In this document: positions 17,409 through 25,577 of the stretch, piece after piece
Layout of the letters: the number at the start of each line of letters is the position of its first letter
Position numbering within the stretch: position 1 is the stretch's first letter
Made by a program: the position numbers and the translations under genes
NCBI GenBank assembly: GCA_020637675.1
Contig: JACKKD010000003.1
Span: forward strand, 941,385 to 1,005,384
Source of the DNA: Paracoccaceae bacterium
Lineage (GTDB): Bacteria; Pseudomonadota; Alphaproteobacteria; Rhodobacterales; Rhodobacteraceae
Length of the DNA: 64,000 bases
Reading direction: 5' to 3'
Notes under the pieces: model-generated
Databases searched by the model: none
What the model saw: the letters and a program-made list of their open reading frames with translations, nothing else
What the model was told of the DNA's origin: nothing

Positions 17409-17703
17409 CCTCGCCGCCCTCCTCGTTCTGGCACTGCCGGCCGCGGCCGAGGTGACGCCGGAGCGGGCGGGCAAACTCGAACATATCGTGATTCAGGACT
17501 GCGGCTCCTGCCACGGGCTTACGATGAAGGGCGGGCTCGGGTCCCCGCTCACACCCGAGGCGCTCGCGCAAGTCGAGCCGGAAGGGCTCGCCACGATCAT
17601 CCTCGATGGCGTGCCCGGCACCGCGATGCCGCGCTGGCGCCCGGTGCTGAGCGAGGACGACGCGCTCTGGATCGCCGACTACCTGAAAGGACGCACCCCA
17701 TGA
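17401..17703 (+). CDS. nirC: NirC, small periplasmic cytochrome c55X
   Basis: This is a 100-residue protein with a signal peptide (LAALLVLALPAAAE) and one heme c motif CGSCH at residues 34-38. An axial Met is likely in GTAMPRW. NirC proteins donate electrons to nitrite reductase or act in the last steps of heme d1 maturation. The start at 17401 lies inside the end of nirE, and the stop overlaps the nirF start (ATGA). Confidence 0.92.
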   Translation: MRSLAALLVLALPAAAEVTPERAGKLEHIVIQDCGSCHGLTMKGGLGSPLTPEALAQVEPEGLATIILDGVPGTAMPRWRPVLSEDDALWIADYLKGRTP

Positions 17704-18842
17704 AGGCGCTCGCTTTCGCCCTGCTGCTCGCCGCCGCGCCCGCAATGGCCGACGGGATTCGCGCCACCGGCGACCTCGGGCTTGTCATCGAGCGGGCCAC
17801 CGGCTCGCTTCTGGTCGTGGACCGGTCCGACCGCGCCTCCGTCGGCCGGATCGAGGGGCTCGGTGATCTCAGCCATGCCACGCTGACCTACAGCCCGGAC
17901 GAGCGCTTCGCCTATGTCTTCGGGCGCGACGGCGGGCTGACGAAGGTGGACATGCTGAGCCAGACAATCGCGAAGCGGATCGTGCAGGGCGGCAATTCCA
18001 TCGGGGGGGCGATTTCCGACGACGGCAAGCTCATCGCCGTATCGAACTACGAGCCGGGCGGCGTGAAGGTCTTCGATGCCGAGACGCTGGAACTGGTCGC
18101 CGATATCCCGGCGGGCGCGAAGACGATCGGCCTTGTCGACGTCCCCGGCCGCCGCTTCGCCTGGGCGACCTGGGAGACGGGGGAGGCCTTCCTCGCCGAT
18201 TTCTCCGGCCCCGAGATGGTCGTGACCAAGCTCGGCGACGTGGGCCGGAACCCGTTCGACGCGGTGCTGACCGACGATGCGCACACGTTCCTGATCGGGC
18301 TATTCGGTGAAAAGGGCGTGACGGCCATCGACCTCTGGGACGACAAGCCTGCACCCGTCCGGTTCCTCAAGGACTACGGCAAGACCGAGGACGACCTGCC
18401 GGTCTACAAGATGCCGCACCTTCAGGGCTGGGCCTTCACGGAAGGCCAGTATGTCCTGCCCGCCGTGGGCCAGCATGAACTCTTGTGGGTGAACCGGGAG
18501 AGCCTTCAGGAAGTGGCGCGCACCCCGGTCCACGGCCAGCCCGTGTTCATCATTGCCCAGCCGGGCTCGCCTTACGTCTGGGTGAACTTCGCGACACCGC
18601 TCAATGACACGGTGCAGGTGGTGGACAGCCGCAGCCACGAGGTGGTCAGGACGCTGACGCCCGGCGCCGGCGTCCTGCACATGGAATTCGCCCCGCGCGG
18701 CGCCGAGGTCTGGATCTCGGCGAGGGATGACAACCGGGTGATGATCTACGATACGCACAGCCTGAACCTCGTGGGCGAGATCGCCGCCGAGAGCCCCTCG
18801 GGCATCTTCTTCACGGCGCGCGCGCACAGGATCGGGCTCTGA
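17700..18842 (+). CDS. nirF: NirF, heme d1 biosynthesis dehydrogenase-like protein
   Basis: This is a 380-residue beta-propeller protein homologous to the d1 domain of NirS but without a cytochrome c domain. The N-terminus (MKALAFALLLAAAPAMAD) is a cleavable-type signal. Internal hallmarks are FAYVFGRDGGLTKVD, GGNSIGGAISDDGKLIAVSNYEPGG and KMPHLQGWAF. NirF acts periplasmically in conversion of the didecarboxysiroheme branch toward heme d1. It is coupled to nirC by ATGA and followed four bases later by nirDL. Confidence 0.95.
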   Translation: MKALAFALLLAAAPAMADGIRATGDLGLVIERATGSLLVVDRSDRASVGRIEGLGDLSHATLTYSPDERFAYVFGRDGGLTKVDMLSQTIAKRIVQGGNSIGGAISDDGKLIAVSNYEPGGVKVFDAETLELVADIPAGAKTIGLVDVPGRRFAWATWETGEAFLADFSGPEMVVTKLGDVGRNPFDAVLTDDAHTFLIGLFGEKGVTAIDLWDDKPAPVRFLKDYGKTEDDLPVYKMPHLQGWAFTEGQYVLPAVGQHELLWVNRESLQEVARTPVHGQPVFIIAQPGSPYVWVNFATPLNDTVQVVDSRSHEVVRTLTPGAGVLHMEFAPRGAEVWISARDDNRVMIYDTHSLNLVGEIAAESPSGIFFTARAHRIGL

Positions 18843-18845
18843 GCG

Positions 18846-19829
18846 ATGTTTGACCGGCTCGACTCCATCGACCGCCGCCTGCTGGACGAGTTTCAGCGCG
18901 ACCTGCCGCTTGTGCCGAGACCCTTCGCGGCGATCGGCGCCGCGCTCGGCCTCGACGAGGCCGAGGTGATCGACCGGCTGAGTCAGCTCAAGGCCCGGGC
19001 GATGATCGCCCGTGTGGGGGCGACGGTGCGGCCGAATACCGCCGGCGCCTCCACTCTCGCGGCGATGACGGTTCCCGAGAGCCGGATTGAGGAGGTGGCC
19101 GCCCTCGTCGGCGCCGAACCGGGCGTGAACCATTCCTACCTGCGCGAGGCCGACTGGAACCTCTGGTTCGTCGCCACCGCGCCCGATGCGGCGGCGCTTG
19201 AAGCCGCTCTCGCGCGCATCGACGCGGCGACCGGGCTGCGCGTCCTCGACCTGCGCCTCGTGCGGCCCTTCAACATCGACCTCGGCTTCCGTCTTACGGG
19301 CTCGGGCGCGGCGATGCCCGCGCCGCGCCCGCTCAGCGTCACGGCGCTGAACGAAGCCGACCGTCCGGTGCTTCAGGCCCTGACCACCGGTCTCGCGCTG
19401 GTGCCCCGCCCCTTCGCGGCCCTCGCCGCCGTGCTCGGCCGTGACGAGGCCGCGGTGATCGGGCGCGTCGCCGCCCTCTCGGACGCGGGCTTCCTGACCC
19501 GGGTCGGCGTCATCGTGCGCCACCGCGCCGTCGGCTGGCGCGCGAATGCCATGGTCGTCTGGGCGCTGCCCGAGGCGCGCATCGCCGCCGCCGGCGCGGC
19601 GCTTGCGCGCCACCCCGGCATCACGCTCTGCTACCAGCGGCGGACGGTGCCGGGTGTCTGGGACTATCCGCTCTATTCGATGATTCATGCCCGCAGCCGG
19701 GCAGAGGCGCTTGCCATCCTCGACGCTGCCGCGGCCTTGCCTGAGCTGGCCGGCGTCCCCCATCGCACCCTCTTCTCCGCGCGTTGCTTCAAGCAGACCG
19801 GCGCGCTTCTGGCGGCGGAGGCGGCATGA
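18846..19829 (+). CDS. nirD: NirDL, fused siroheme decarboxylase subunits NirD and NirL
   Basis: This is a 327-residue protein containing two Lrp/AsnC-like modules in tandem: NirD-type at residues 1-150 (DRRLLDEFQRDLPLVPRPFAAIGAALG) and NirL-type from about 170 (DRPVLQALTTGLALVPRPFAALAAVLG). Each has a winged-helix part and an alpha/beta part. Together with NirG and NirH it decarboxylates siroheme to 12,18-didecarboxysiroheme. In Pseudomonas nirD and nirL are separate genes. The linker around residues 150-165 is Pro/Ala-rich. The stop overlaps the nirG start (ATGA). Confidence 0.93.
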   Translation: MFDRLDSIDRRLLDEFQRDLPLVPRPFAAIGAALGLDEAEVIDRLSQLKARAMIARVGATVRPNTAGASTLAAMTVPESRIEEVAALVGAEPGVNHSYLREADWNLWFVATAPDAAALEAALARIDAATGLRVLDLRLVRPFNIDLGFRLTGSGAAMPAPRPLSVTALNEADRPVLQALTTGLALVPRPFAALAAVLGRDEAAVIGRVAALSDAGFLTRVGVIVRHRAVGWRANAMVVWALPEARIAAAGAALARHPGITLCYQRRTVPGVWDYPLYSMIHARSRAEALAILDAAAALPELAGVPHRTLFSARCFKQTGALLAAEAA

Positions 19830-20299
19830 GGCGCGCCGCCCTTCCCCAAGATGCGCTCGACGCCACCGACCGGGCGATCCTGAACGCCCTGCAGGAGGGA
19901 TTTCCGCTCAGCCACCGGCCCTTTGCCGAAGCGGGCGCGGCGCTCGGGATCGACGAGGATGAACTGATCGCCCGCATCCGCCGCCTGCGCGAGGAAGGCG
20001 CCATCACCCGCTTCGGCCCGTTCTTCGATGCCGAGGCGATGGGCGGGGCCTTCTGCCTTTGCGCCATGGCGGTCCCCACCGAGCGTTTCGACGCCGTCGT
20101 GACTTTGGTCAATGCCCATCCCGAGGTCGCGCACAATTATGAGCGTGCCCACCGGCTCAACATGTGGTTCGTCCTGGCCACCGACCGGCCGGACGGGATC
20201 GAGCGGGCGGCGCGCGCCATCGAGGCCGAGACGGGTCTGAAGGTGCTGCGCTTTCCGAAACTGAAGGAATTCTTCATCGGCTTCCGGGTGACGGCATGA
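19826..20299 (+). CDS. nirG: NirG, siroheme decarboxylase subunit
   Basis: This is a 157-residue Lrp/AsnC-like protein (ATDRAILNALQEGFPLSHRPFAEAGAALG; later AHNYERAHRLNMWFVL and KEFFIGFRV). It is a paralogue of the two halves of NirDL and of NirH. The ATG at 19826 overlaps the nirDL stop and its own stop overlaps nirH. Assignment as NirG rather than NirH follows the D-L-G-H order known from Paracoccus. Confidence 0.88.
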   Translation: MRRAALPQDALDATDRAILNALQEGFPLSHRPFAEAGAALGIDEDELIARIRRLREEGAITRFGPFFDAEAMGGAFCLCAMAVPTERFDAVVTLVNAHPEVAHNYERAHRLNMWFVLATDRPDGIERAARAIEAETGLKVLRFPKLKEFFIGFRVTA

Positions 20300-20781
20300 T
20301 GATCGACGCGGCCGACAGGCGCATCATAAACGCGACCCAGGGCGGCCTGCCGCTGACGCCCGCGCCCTACGCCGAGGTCGCCGGCTGGCTCGGAATGCCC
20401 GAGGCGGAGGTCATCGACCGGCTCGCCGCGATGCAGGCGCGCGGCATCGTCCGTCGCTTGGCACTCGCGCCCAACCACTACGCGCTTGGCGTGACCGCCA
20501 ACGGGATGAGCGTCTGGGACGTGGCCGACGACCGGGCCGACGAGCTCGGCGCCCGCGTCGGCGCGCTCGACTACGTGAGCCATTGCTACCTGCGCCCGCG
20601 GGCGCTTCCCGACTGGCCCTACAACCTGTTCGCCATGATCCACGGCCAGAGCCGCGCCGAGGTGGAGGCGAAGCGGCAGGAGATCGCCGCACTTCTCGGC
20701 CCGGCCGCCCGCGCATCCGACATCCTCTATTCCACGCGCATCCTGAAGAAGACCGGGCTGCGCCTCACCGACGGAGGCTGA
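20296..20781 (+). CDS. nirH: NirH, siroheme decarboxylase subunit
   Basis: This is a 161-residue Lrp/AsnC-like protein (DRRIINATQGGLPLTPAPYAEVAGWLG; VSHCYLRPRALPDWPYNLFAMIHG; ILKKTGLRL). The histidine-containing VSHCYLRP segment lies in the region proposed to act in siroheme decarboxylation in the family. ATG codons at 20296 and 20299 are both possible; the first overlaps the nirG stop. It is followed five bases later by nirJ. Confidence 0.9.
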   Translation: MMIDAADRRIINATQGGLPLTPAPYAEVAGWLGMPEAEVIDRLAAMQARGIVRRLALAPNHYALGVTANGMSVWDVADDRADELGARVGALDYVSHCYLRPRALPDWPYNLFAMIHGQSRAEVEAKRQEIAALLGPAARASDILYSTRILKKTGLRLTDGG

Positions 20782-20786
20782 ACCCC

Positions 20787-21995
20787 ATGTTCCGTCTGAC
20801 CCAGTACATGCAGGAACTCGTCCATCCCACGCCGGTGCGGCGGCGGGCAGGCACGCCGAAGCCGGTGGTGATCTGGAACCTCACCCGCCGCTGCAACCTG
20901 CGCTGCCGGCACTGCTACACGACCTCGGCCGACGTGCATTTTCCTGGCGAGCTCACGCACGAGCAGGCGATGGGCGTGCTTGACGACCTCAAGGCGTTCG
21001 GCATCCCGGCGCTGATCCTCTCGGGGGGCGAACCGCTGTCGCGCTTCGATTTCTTCGATCTGGCAGAGCGTGCCCGCGAACTCGGGTTCCGCCATCTCAG
21101 CCTGTCCACGAACGGCACGAAGCTCGCCGAATGTGCCGACCGGATCGCCGATCTGGGCTTCGACTACGTCGGCATCTCGCTCGACGGGATCGGGCCGGTG
21201 AACGACTGGTTCCGGGGCGTCGACGGCGCCTTCGAGGCGGCGCTCGCGGGCGTCCGGGCCTGCAAGGCGCGCGACGTGAAGGTCGGCCTGCGTTTCACCC
21301 TCACCGAAGACAATGCCAACATGCTGTCGCAGATGCTGGACCTCTGCGACGGCGAAGGGGTGGACAAGTTCTACCTCTCGCATCTCGTCTATGCCGGGCG
21401 GGGCGACAAGAACCGGGGCGAGGACGCCGCGCACGTGCGCACCCGCACCGCGATGGACCATCTCATCGACCGCGCCTGGGTCGCGGTGGCCGAGGGCGAG
21501 CCCCTGGAGATCGTCACCGGCAACAACGACGCCGACGCAGTCTGGTTCCTGCGCTGGGCCGAGCGGAATTTCGCGCCCGAGAAGGTCGCGCATCTGCGCG
21601 CCCATCTGGAAGCCTGGGGTGGCAATTCCTCGGGCCTCGGCGTCGCCAACATCGACCATCAGGGCCGCGTCCACCCTGACACCTACTGGTCGGATTACAC
21701 CGTCGGCTCGGTGAAGGAGCGGCCCTTCTCGGAGCTCTGGACCGGCGACGATCCGATGCTCGCGGCACTGCGCCAACGGCCGCGGCCCCTGAAGGGGCGC
21801 TGCGGCGCCTGCGCCTTCCAGGCCGTCTGCGGCGGCAATACCCGGATCCGCGCGCTCCAGGTCACCGGCGATCCCTGGGCCGAGGATCCGGCCTGCTACC
21901 TTTCCAACCGAGAGATCGGCGTCGAGGAGGCTGCGCGCCTCACCGTCACGCCGTTCCGGGGCAAGAGTCATGATCCGGCACATCGTTTTATCTAG
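20787..21995 (+). CDS. nirJ: NirJ, radical SAM enzyme of heme d1 synthesis
   Basis: This is a 402-residue radical SAM protein with the cluster motif CNLRCRHC at residues 36-43 and SGGEP in the SAM site. A C-terminal SPASM-like cysteine set (GRCGACAFQAVCGG, plus a later ACYL Cys) completes it. NirJ removes the propionate chains of didecarboxysiroheme, forming the keto groups of heme d1. The start at 20787 is chosen from the MFRLTQYMQELVHPTPVRRR N-terminus usual for the family; a longer upstream frame is within nirH. The 3' end overlaps nirN by 26 bases. Confidence 0.96.
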   Translation: MFRLTQYMQELVHPTPVRRRAGTPKPVVIWNLTRRCNLRCRHCYTTSADVHFPGELTHEQAMGVLDDLKAFGIPALILSGGEPLSRFDFFDLAERARELGFRHLSLSTNGTKLAECADRIADLGFDYVGISLDGIGPVNDWFRGVDGAFEAALAGVRACKARDVKVGLRFTLTEDNANMLSQMLDLCDGEGVDKFYLSHLVYAGRGDKNRGEDAAHVRTRTAMDHLIDRAWVAVAEGEPLEIVTGNNDADAVWFLRWAERNFAPEKVAHLRAHLEAWGGNSSGLGVANIDHQGRVHPDTYWSDYTVGSVKERPFSELWTGDDPMLAALRQRPRPLKGRCGACAFQAVCGGNTRIRALQVTGDPWAEDPACYLSNREIGVEEAARLTVTPFRGKSHDPAHRFI

Positions 21996-23532
21996 TCTGC
22001 TGGCCACCACTCCGGCGTGTGCGGGATCATCGGGGGCCGCGCCTTCGGGCGCGGCCCTCTTCACCGAACACTGTGCCTCCTGCCATGGCGAAGCCCGCCT
22101 TGGCGGGACGGGACCGGCGTTGATCCCCGAGACGCTCGGCCGGATCAAGCCGGAGGCGCTTCAGGTCGTGATCGCCAAGGGCCGCGTCGCCACCCAGATG
22201 GCGGGCTTCGCCGAAACCCTGAGCGCGGACGAAATCGCCGCCGTCGCCGCCTTCATCGGCGAGCCCCTGGCCGAGACGCCCGAGTGGCACGAGGCCGACA
22301 TTGCCGCCACGCGCGAGATCAACGCCGACTACAGGCCCGCCACCGCCCCGGTCTTCACCGCCGACCCGATGAACATCACGCTCGTCGTCGAAACCGGCGA
22401 CCACCATGTCAGCGTGCTCGACGGCGACACGTTCGCGGTGCTCGACCGCTTCGCCACGCCCTTTGCCGTCCACGGCGGGCCGAAGTTCTCGCCCGACGGC
22501 CGCTTCGTCTTCATCATGTCGCGCGATGGCTGGGTGCAGAAATACGATATCTGGTCGCTCGCCGAGGTCGGCCGCGTCCGTGCCGGCCTCAACAGCCGCA
22601 ACATCGCGATGAGCCATGACGGAAAGTGGCTTGCCGTCGCGAACTACCTGCCCAACACGCTCACGATCCTTTCGACCGAAGACCTGAGCGTCGCAAGGGT
22701 CATCGACGTCAAGGGCCACGATGGCACGCCCTCGCGGGTCTCGGCGGTCTACCAGGCGCCCGACCGCAAGAGCTTCGTCCTCGCGCTGAAGGACGTGCCC
22801 GAGATATGGGAAGTGGCGACCGACCCCGACGCCGGGCCGTTCCACGAAGGCTTCGTCCACAGCTTCGAGAAGGGCATGGAGGAAAGCCTGGCCGCCGAGC
22901 AGGGACTCTTCGCCCGCCGGCGCATCGCACTCGCCGCGCCGATCGACGATTTCTTCTTCGATCCGGGCTACCGCAATCTCATCGGCACCAACCGCGAGGG
23001 TGACAGAGGCGTCGTCGTCAACCTCGACGTCGGCCGCGAGATCGCCGACCTTCCCTTGCCGGGGATGCCGCACCTCGGTTCCGGCATCAGCTGGATGCGC
23101 GACGGGCGCCGGGTCATGGCGACACCGCACCTGAAGGAAGGCGTGCTGAGCGTGATCGACATGAAGTCCTGGGAGGTGGTGGAGACGATCCAGACCGATG
23201 GGCCGGGCTTCTTCCTGCGCAGCCACGACAATTCGCCCTACGTCTGGGCCGATGTCTTCTTCGGCCCGCACAAGGACGAGATGCACGTGATCGACAAGCA
23301 AACGCTGAAGATCGTGAAGACGCTGAACCCGGCGCCGGGCAAGACCGTGGCGCATACCGAGTTCACCCGCGACGGCCGGTATGCGCTGGTGTCCGTCTGG
23401 GAGGACGAGGGCGCCGTCATCGTCTACGACGCGAAGACGCTTGAGGAGGTCAAGCGCCTGCCGATGCGGAAACCTTCCGGGAAGTACAATGTCTGGAACA
23501 AGATCACCTTCGAGGATGGAACCTCGCACTGA
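21970..23532 (+). CDS. nirN: NirN, cytochrome cd1-like dihydro-heme d1 dehydrogenase
   Basis: This is a 520-residue NirS paralogue with a signal peptide, a class I cytochrome c domain (CASCH at residues 35-39) and a d1-type propeller. It catalyses the last dehydrogenation that yields heme d1 and hands the cofactor to NirS. Propeller hallmarks are FSPDGRFVFIMSRDGWVQKYD, LNSRNIAMSHDGKW and FLRSHDNSPYVWAD. It overlaps nirJ by 26 bases, the longest overlap in the operon, and its own end overlaps the next small gene by 17 bases. Confidence 0.95.
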   Translation: MIRHIVLSSLLATTPACAGSSGAAPSGAALFTEHCASCHGEARLGGTGPALIPETLGRIKPEALQVVIAKGRVATQMAGFAETLSADEIAAVAAFIGEPLAETPEWHEADIAATREINADYRPATAPVFTADPMNITLVVETGDHHVSVLDGDTFAVLDRFATPFAVHGGPKFSPDGRFVFIMSRDGWVQKYDIWSLAEVGRVRAGLNSRNIAMSHDGKWLAVANYLPNTLTILSTEDLSVARVIDVKGHDGTPSRVSAVYQAPDRKSFVLALKDVPEIWEVATDPDAGPFHEGFVHSFEKGMEESLAAEQGLFARRRIALAAPIDDFFFDPGYRNLIGTNREGDRGVVVNLDVGREIADLPLPGMPHLGSGISWMRDGRRVMATPHLKEGVLSVIDMKSWEVVETIQTDGPGFFLRSHDNSPYVWADVFFGPHKDEMHVIDKQTLKIVKTLNPAPGKTVAHTEFTRDGRYALVSVWEDEGAVIVYDAKTLEEVKRLPMRKPSGKYNVWNKITFEDGTSH

Positions 23533-23764
23533 GGCTTCAGCGGAGGGCAAATGGCCGCTCTGGAAGCTCGGGGCGATGCTCTATCCCTTTGTCGCGGCGT
23601 CGGTGGCGATCAACCTCTTCATGCTCGGTCTGATGGGGCAGGCGGCTGGGCTTCCGGCGCTGTCGCCGATCCTGTCGCTGATGCTTTCGCTGCCGCTCGG
23701 CCTGCCGGCAAGCTGGGCGGCGGCGCGCTGGCTCCGGCACCTCCTGGACGAAGCCGACGGGTAG
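23516..23764 (+). CDS. Small NnrT-like membrane protein at the end of the nir operon
   Basis: This is an 82-residue protein with two membrane segments (AMLYPFVAASVAINLFMLGLM and ILSLMLSLPLGLPASWAAAR) between charged ends. It resembles in size and hydrophobic pattern the NnrT protein described near NO-responsive genes in Rhodobacter sphaeroides, but I name it by recall and position only. Translation probably begins at 23516 inside the nirN 3' end (GAGGATGG context). A terminator-like hairpin follows directly, so it is likely the last gene of the nir transcript. Function unknown. Confidence 0.6.
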   Translation: MEPRTEASAEGKWPLWKLGAMLYPFVAASVAINLFMLGLMGQAAGLPALSPILSLMLSLPLGLPASWAAARWLRHLLDEADG

Positions 23765-23788
23765 CCCCCTTGCGGGCGACGGGGGGCT
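23763..23788 (+). terminator. Possible terminator of the nir operon
   Basis: AGCCCCC (23763-23769) and GGGGGCT (23782-23788) form a seven-base stem with a GC-rich 12-base loop at the stop codon of the last nir gene. There is no T-run after it, so it may be a weak or factor-assisted terminator. Confidence 0.5.
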
Positions 23789-23821
23789 CCCCTACTCAGG
23801 CGGCATGCCCGGAGCGCGCGC

Positions 23822-24499
23822 ATGGCAGAGACCCTTACCGCCGCCGACCTCGTCATCTTCGATTGCGACGGCGTGCTCGTCGACAGCGAGCCGATTTCGG
23901 CGGCCGTGCTGATCGACGAGCTTGCGCGACTCGGGGTGTCGATCACCTCCGACTACGTGCACGACCACTGCCTCGGGCGAAGCTTCCCGACCGTCGCCAA
24001 GGCGATCCGCGAAAGCTTCGCCGTGCCTCTGCCCGAGGATTTCGAGCAGCGCTACCGCCGATCACTTCTCGCGAGGTTCGAGACCGAGCTTCGCCCGACG
24101 CCAGGGATTGCCACGCTGCTTCCGCGGCTTCGCCCGGCCCGCTGCGTGGCGACAAGCTCGAGCCAGCAGCGCGTTGCGCGGACGCTGGAAATCTCGGGCC
24201 TGGCGCGGTTCTTCGGTACCGACGTCTTCACGGCGTCGCAGGTGGCGCGCGGCAAGCCCGCGCCCGACCTCTTCGTCTTCGCGGCCGAGCATATGGGCGT
24301 CGCGCCGGACCGAACTCTGGTCATCGAGGACAGCCGGCCGGGGGTTGAGGCGGCGCTTGCCGCGGGAATGGCCGTTCTTCACTTTGCCGGCGGCGGACAC
24401 CTGCGGGGCCGGGCGCCGGATCTTCCTGCCGAGGTGCGAAGTTTTGACAACTGGGGGGATTTCCCGCAGGTGTTGCTGAGGGAGACCGCAGAGGGCTAG
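23822..24499 (+). CDS. HAD-family phosphatase of the polyol cluster
   Basis: This is a 225-residue HAD-IA hydrolase of the beta-phosphoglucomutase-like group. Motif I is FDCDGVLVDSEP, motif II ATSSSQQ, the motif III lysine lies in RGKPAPD, and motif IV is VIEDSRPG. The cap domain lies between motifs I and II. It is three bases upstream of the SorC-type regulator and leads into the smo cluster, an arrangement seen in sorbitol/mannitol loci of Rhodobacterales. A sugar- or polyol-phosphate phosphatase role is likely but the substrate cannot be read from the sequence. Confidence 0.85.
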   Translation: MAETLTAADLVIFDCDGVLVDSEPISAAVLIDELARLGVSITSDYVHDHCLGRSFPTVAKAIRESFAVPLPEDFEQRYRRSLLARFETELRPTPGIATLLPRLRPARCVATSSSQQRVARTLEISGLARFFGTDVFTASQVARGKPAPDLFVFAAEHMGVAPDRTLVIEDSRPGVEAALAAGMAVLHFAGGGHLRGRAPDLPAEVRSFDNWGDFPQVLLRETAEG

Positions 24500-24502
24500 C
24501 AG

Positions 24503-25465
24503 GTGACGCAGGGAAGGTTCACGGCCGAGACGACACGGCTCGACGATGCGGCGCGGGCCGGGTGGCTGTATTACGTGGCCGGGAATACCCAGGACGAGAT
24601 TGCGCGCAAGCTCAACGTCTCGCGCCAGACGGCGCAGCGGCTCGTCTCGCTGGCCGTCTCCGAGCGACTGGTGAAGGTGCGGCTCGACCATCCGATTGGC
24701 CGCTGCATGGACCTCGCGGGCCTCGTGAGCGCGCGTTTCGGCCTCCGGTTCTGCGAGATCGTGCCCTCGGACCCCGACGCGCCCGGCCTTCTGACCGGCG
24801 TCGCCATCGCCGCGGCGGGAGAGATCGAGCGGGTGCTGAAGTCGGAGGAGGGGCGGATCGTGGCGCTCGGGACGGGGCGCGCGCTGAAGGCCACCGTCGA
24901 GCAACTGCCGCGCATGGCCTGCCCGCAGCACCGCATCGTCTCGCTTCTCGGCAACATGATGTCGGACGGCTCGGCCACGCCCTATAACGCGACCATCGCC
25001 ATGGCCGAACGGGTCGGGGCGAAGCACTACCCCTATCCGCTCCCGGTCCTCGCCTCGGACCGGGTCGAGCTTCGCACGCTCCACGCGCTGGAGCCGGTGC
25101 GCAACACGATCGCGCTGGCGCAGGAGGCCGACGTGACGCTTGTCGGCATCGGCCAGATGGGGCAGAGCGCGCCGCTCGTCGTGGACGGATTCGTGCCCCC
25201 GTCCGAAATGGGCGCGCTCGTCGCGCAAGGCGCCGCGGGCGAGATCACGAGCTGGGTCTACGACAGCGACGGACACCTTCTCGACTGTGAGTTCAACACC
25301 CGCGTCGCTTCCGTGCCCCTGCCCAAGGCGGCGGAACGGCGCGTGATCGCGGTCGCCGTGGGCGAGGCGAAGCGTCCCGCGCTGACCGCCGCGCTCAGGG
25401 GCCGGCTCGTCAACGGGCTCATCACCAACGAGGTGATGGCCGAGCTTCTGCTCGCCGCACGCTGA
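24503..25465 (+). CDS. SorC/DeoR-family sugar-binding transcriptional regulator
   Basis: This is a 320-residue protein. It has an N-terminal helix-turn-helix (GNTQDEIARKLNVSRQTAQRLVSLA, about residues 27-52) and a C-terminal sugar-phosphate-sensing domain typical of the SorC family (VALGTGRALKATVEQLP, VGIGQMG, GEITSWVYDSDG). The start is GTG. It sits between the HAD gene and the ABC transporter genes on the same strand, so it probably controls the smo operon in response to a polyol or its phosphate. A candidate operator lies upstream of smoE. Confidence 0.88.
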   Translation: MTQGRFTAETTRLDDAARAGWLYYVAGNTQDEIARKLNVSRQTAQRLVSLAVSERLVKVRLDHPIGRCMDLAGLVSARFGLRFCEIVPSDPDAPGLLTGVAIAAAGEIERVLKSEEGRIVALGTGRALKATVEQLPRMACPQHRIVSLLGNMMSDGSATPYNATIAMAERVGAKHYPYPLPVLASDRVELRTLHALEPVRNTIALAQEADVTLVGIGQMGQSAPLVVDGFVPPSEMGALVAQGAAGEITSWVYDSDGHLLDCEFNTRVASVPLPKAAERRVIAVAVGEAKRPALTAALRGRLVNGLITNEVMAELLLAAR

Positions 25466-25526
25466 TCCGCCCTTGTTCCCGCATCACCGAAACCGGTTGT
25501 TGACTCGACTCGGCCCGTGAGTGAAG

Positions 25527-25549
25527 ATTTGCCCACCGTATAAGCAAAT
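25527..25549. promoter_or_regulatory. Candidate operator upstream of smoE
   Basis: ATTTGC and GCAAAT form a six-base inverted repeat with an 11-base spacer, 29 bases before the smoE ATG. A TTGACT hexamer at 25500-25505 could be a -35 element, but I see no good -10 at standard spacing. The adjacent SorC-type regulator is the natural candidate to bind here; this is inference. Confidence 0.4.
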
Positions 25550-25577
25550 GCCCAAATCGGGCATGAGGGAGGAGACC

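Noticed and set aside
25500..25544. TTGACT and TATAAG before smoE as a promoter pair
   Set aside because: The spacing (33 bases between them) is far from 17; only the dyad was kept as a feature.
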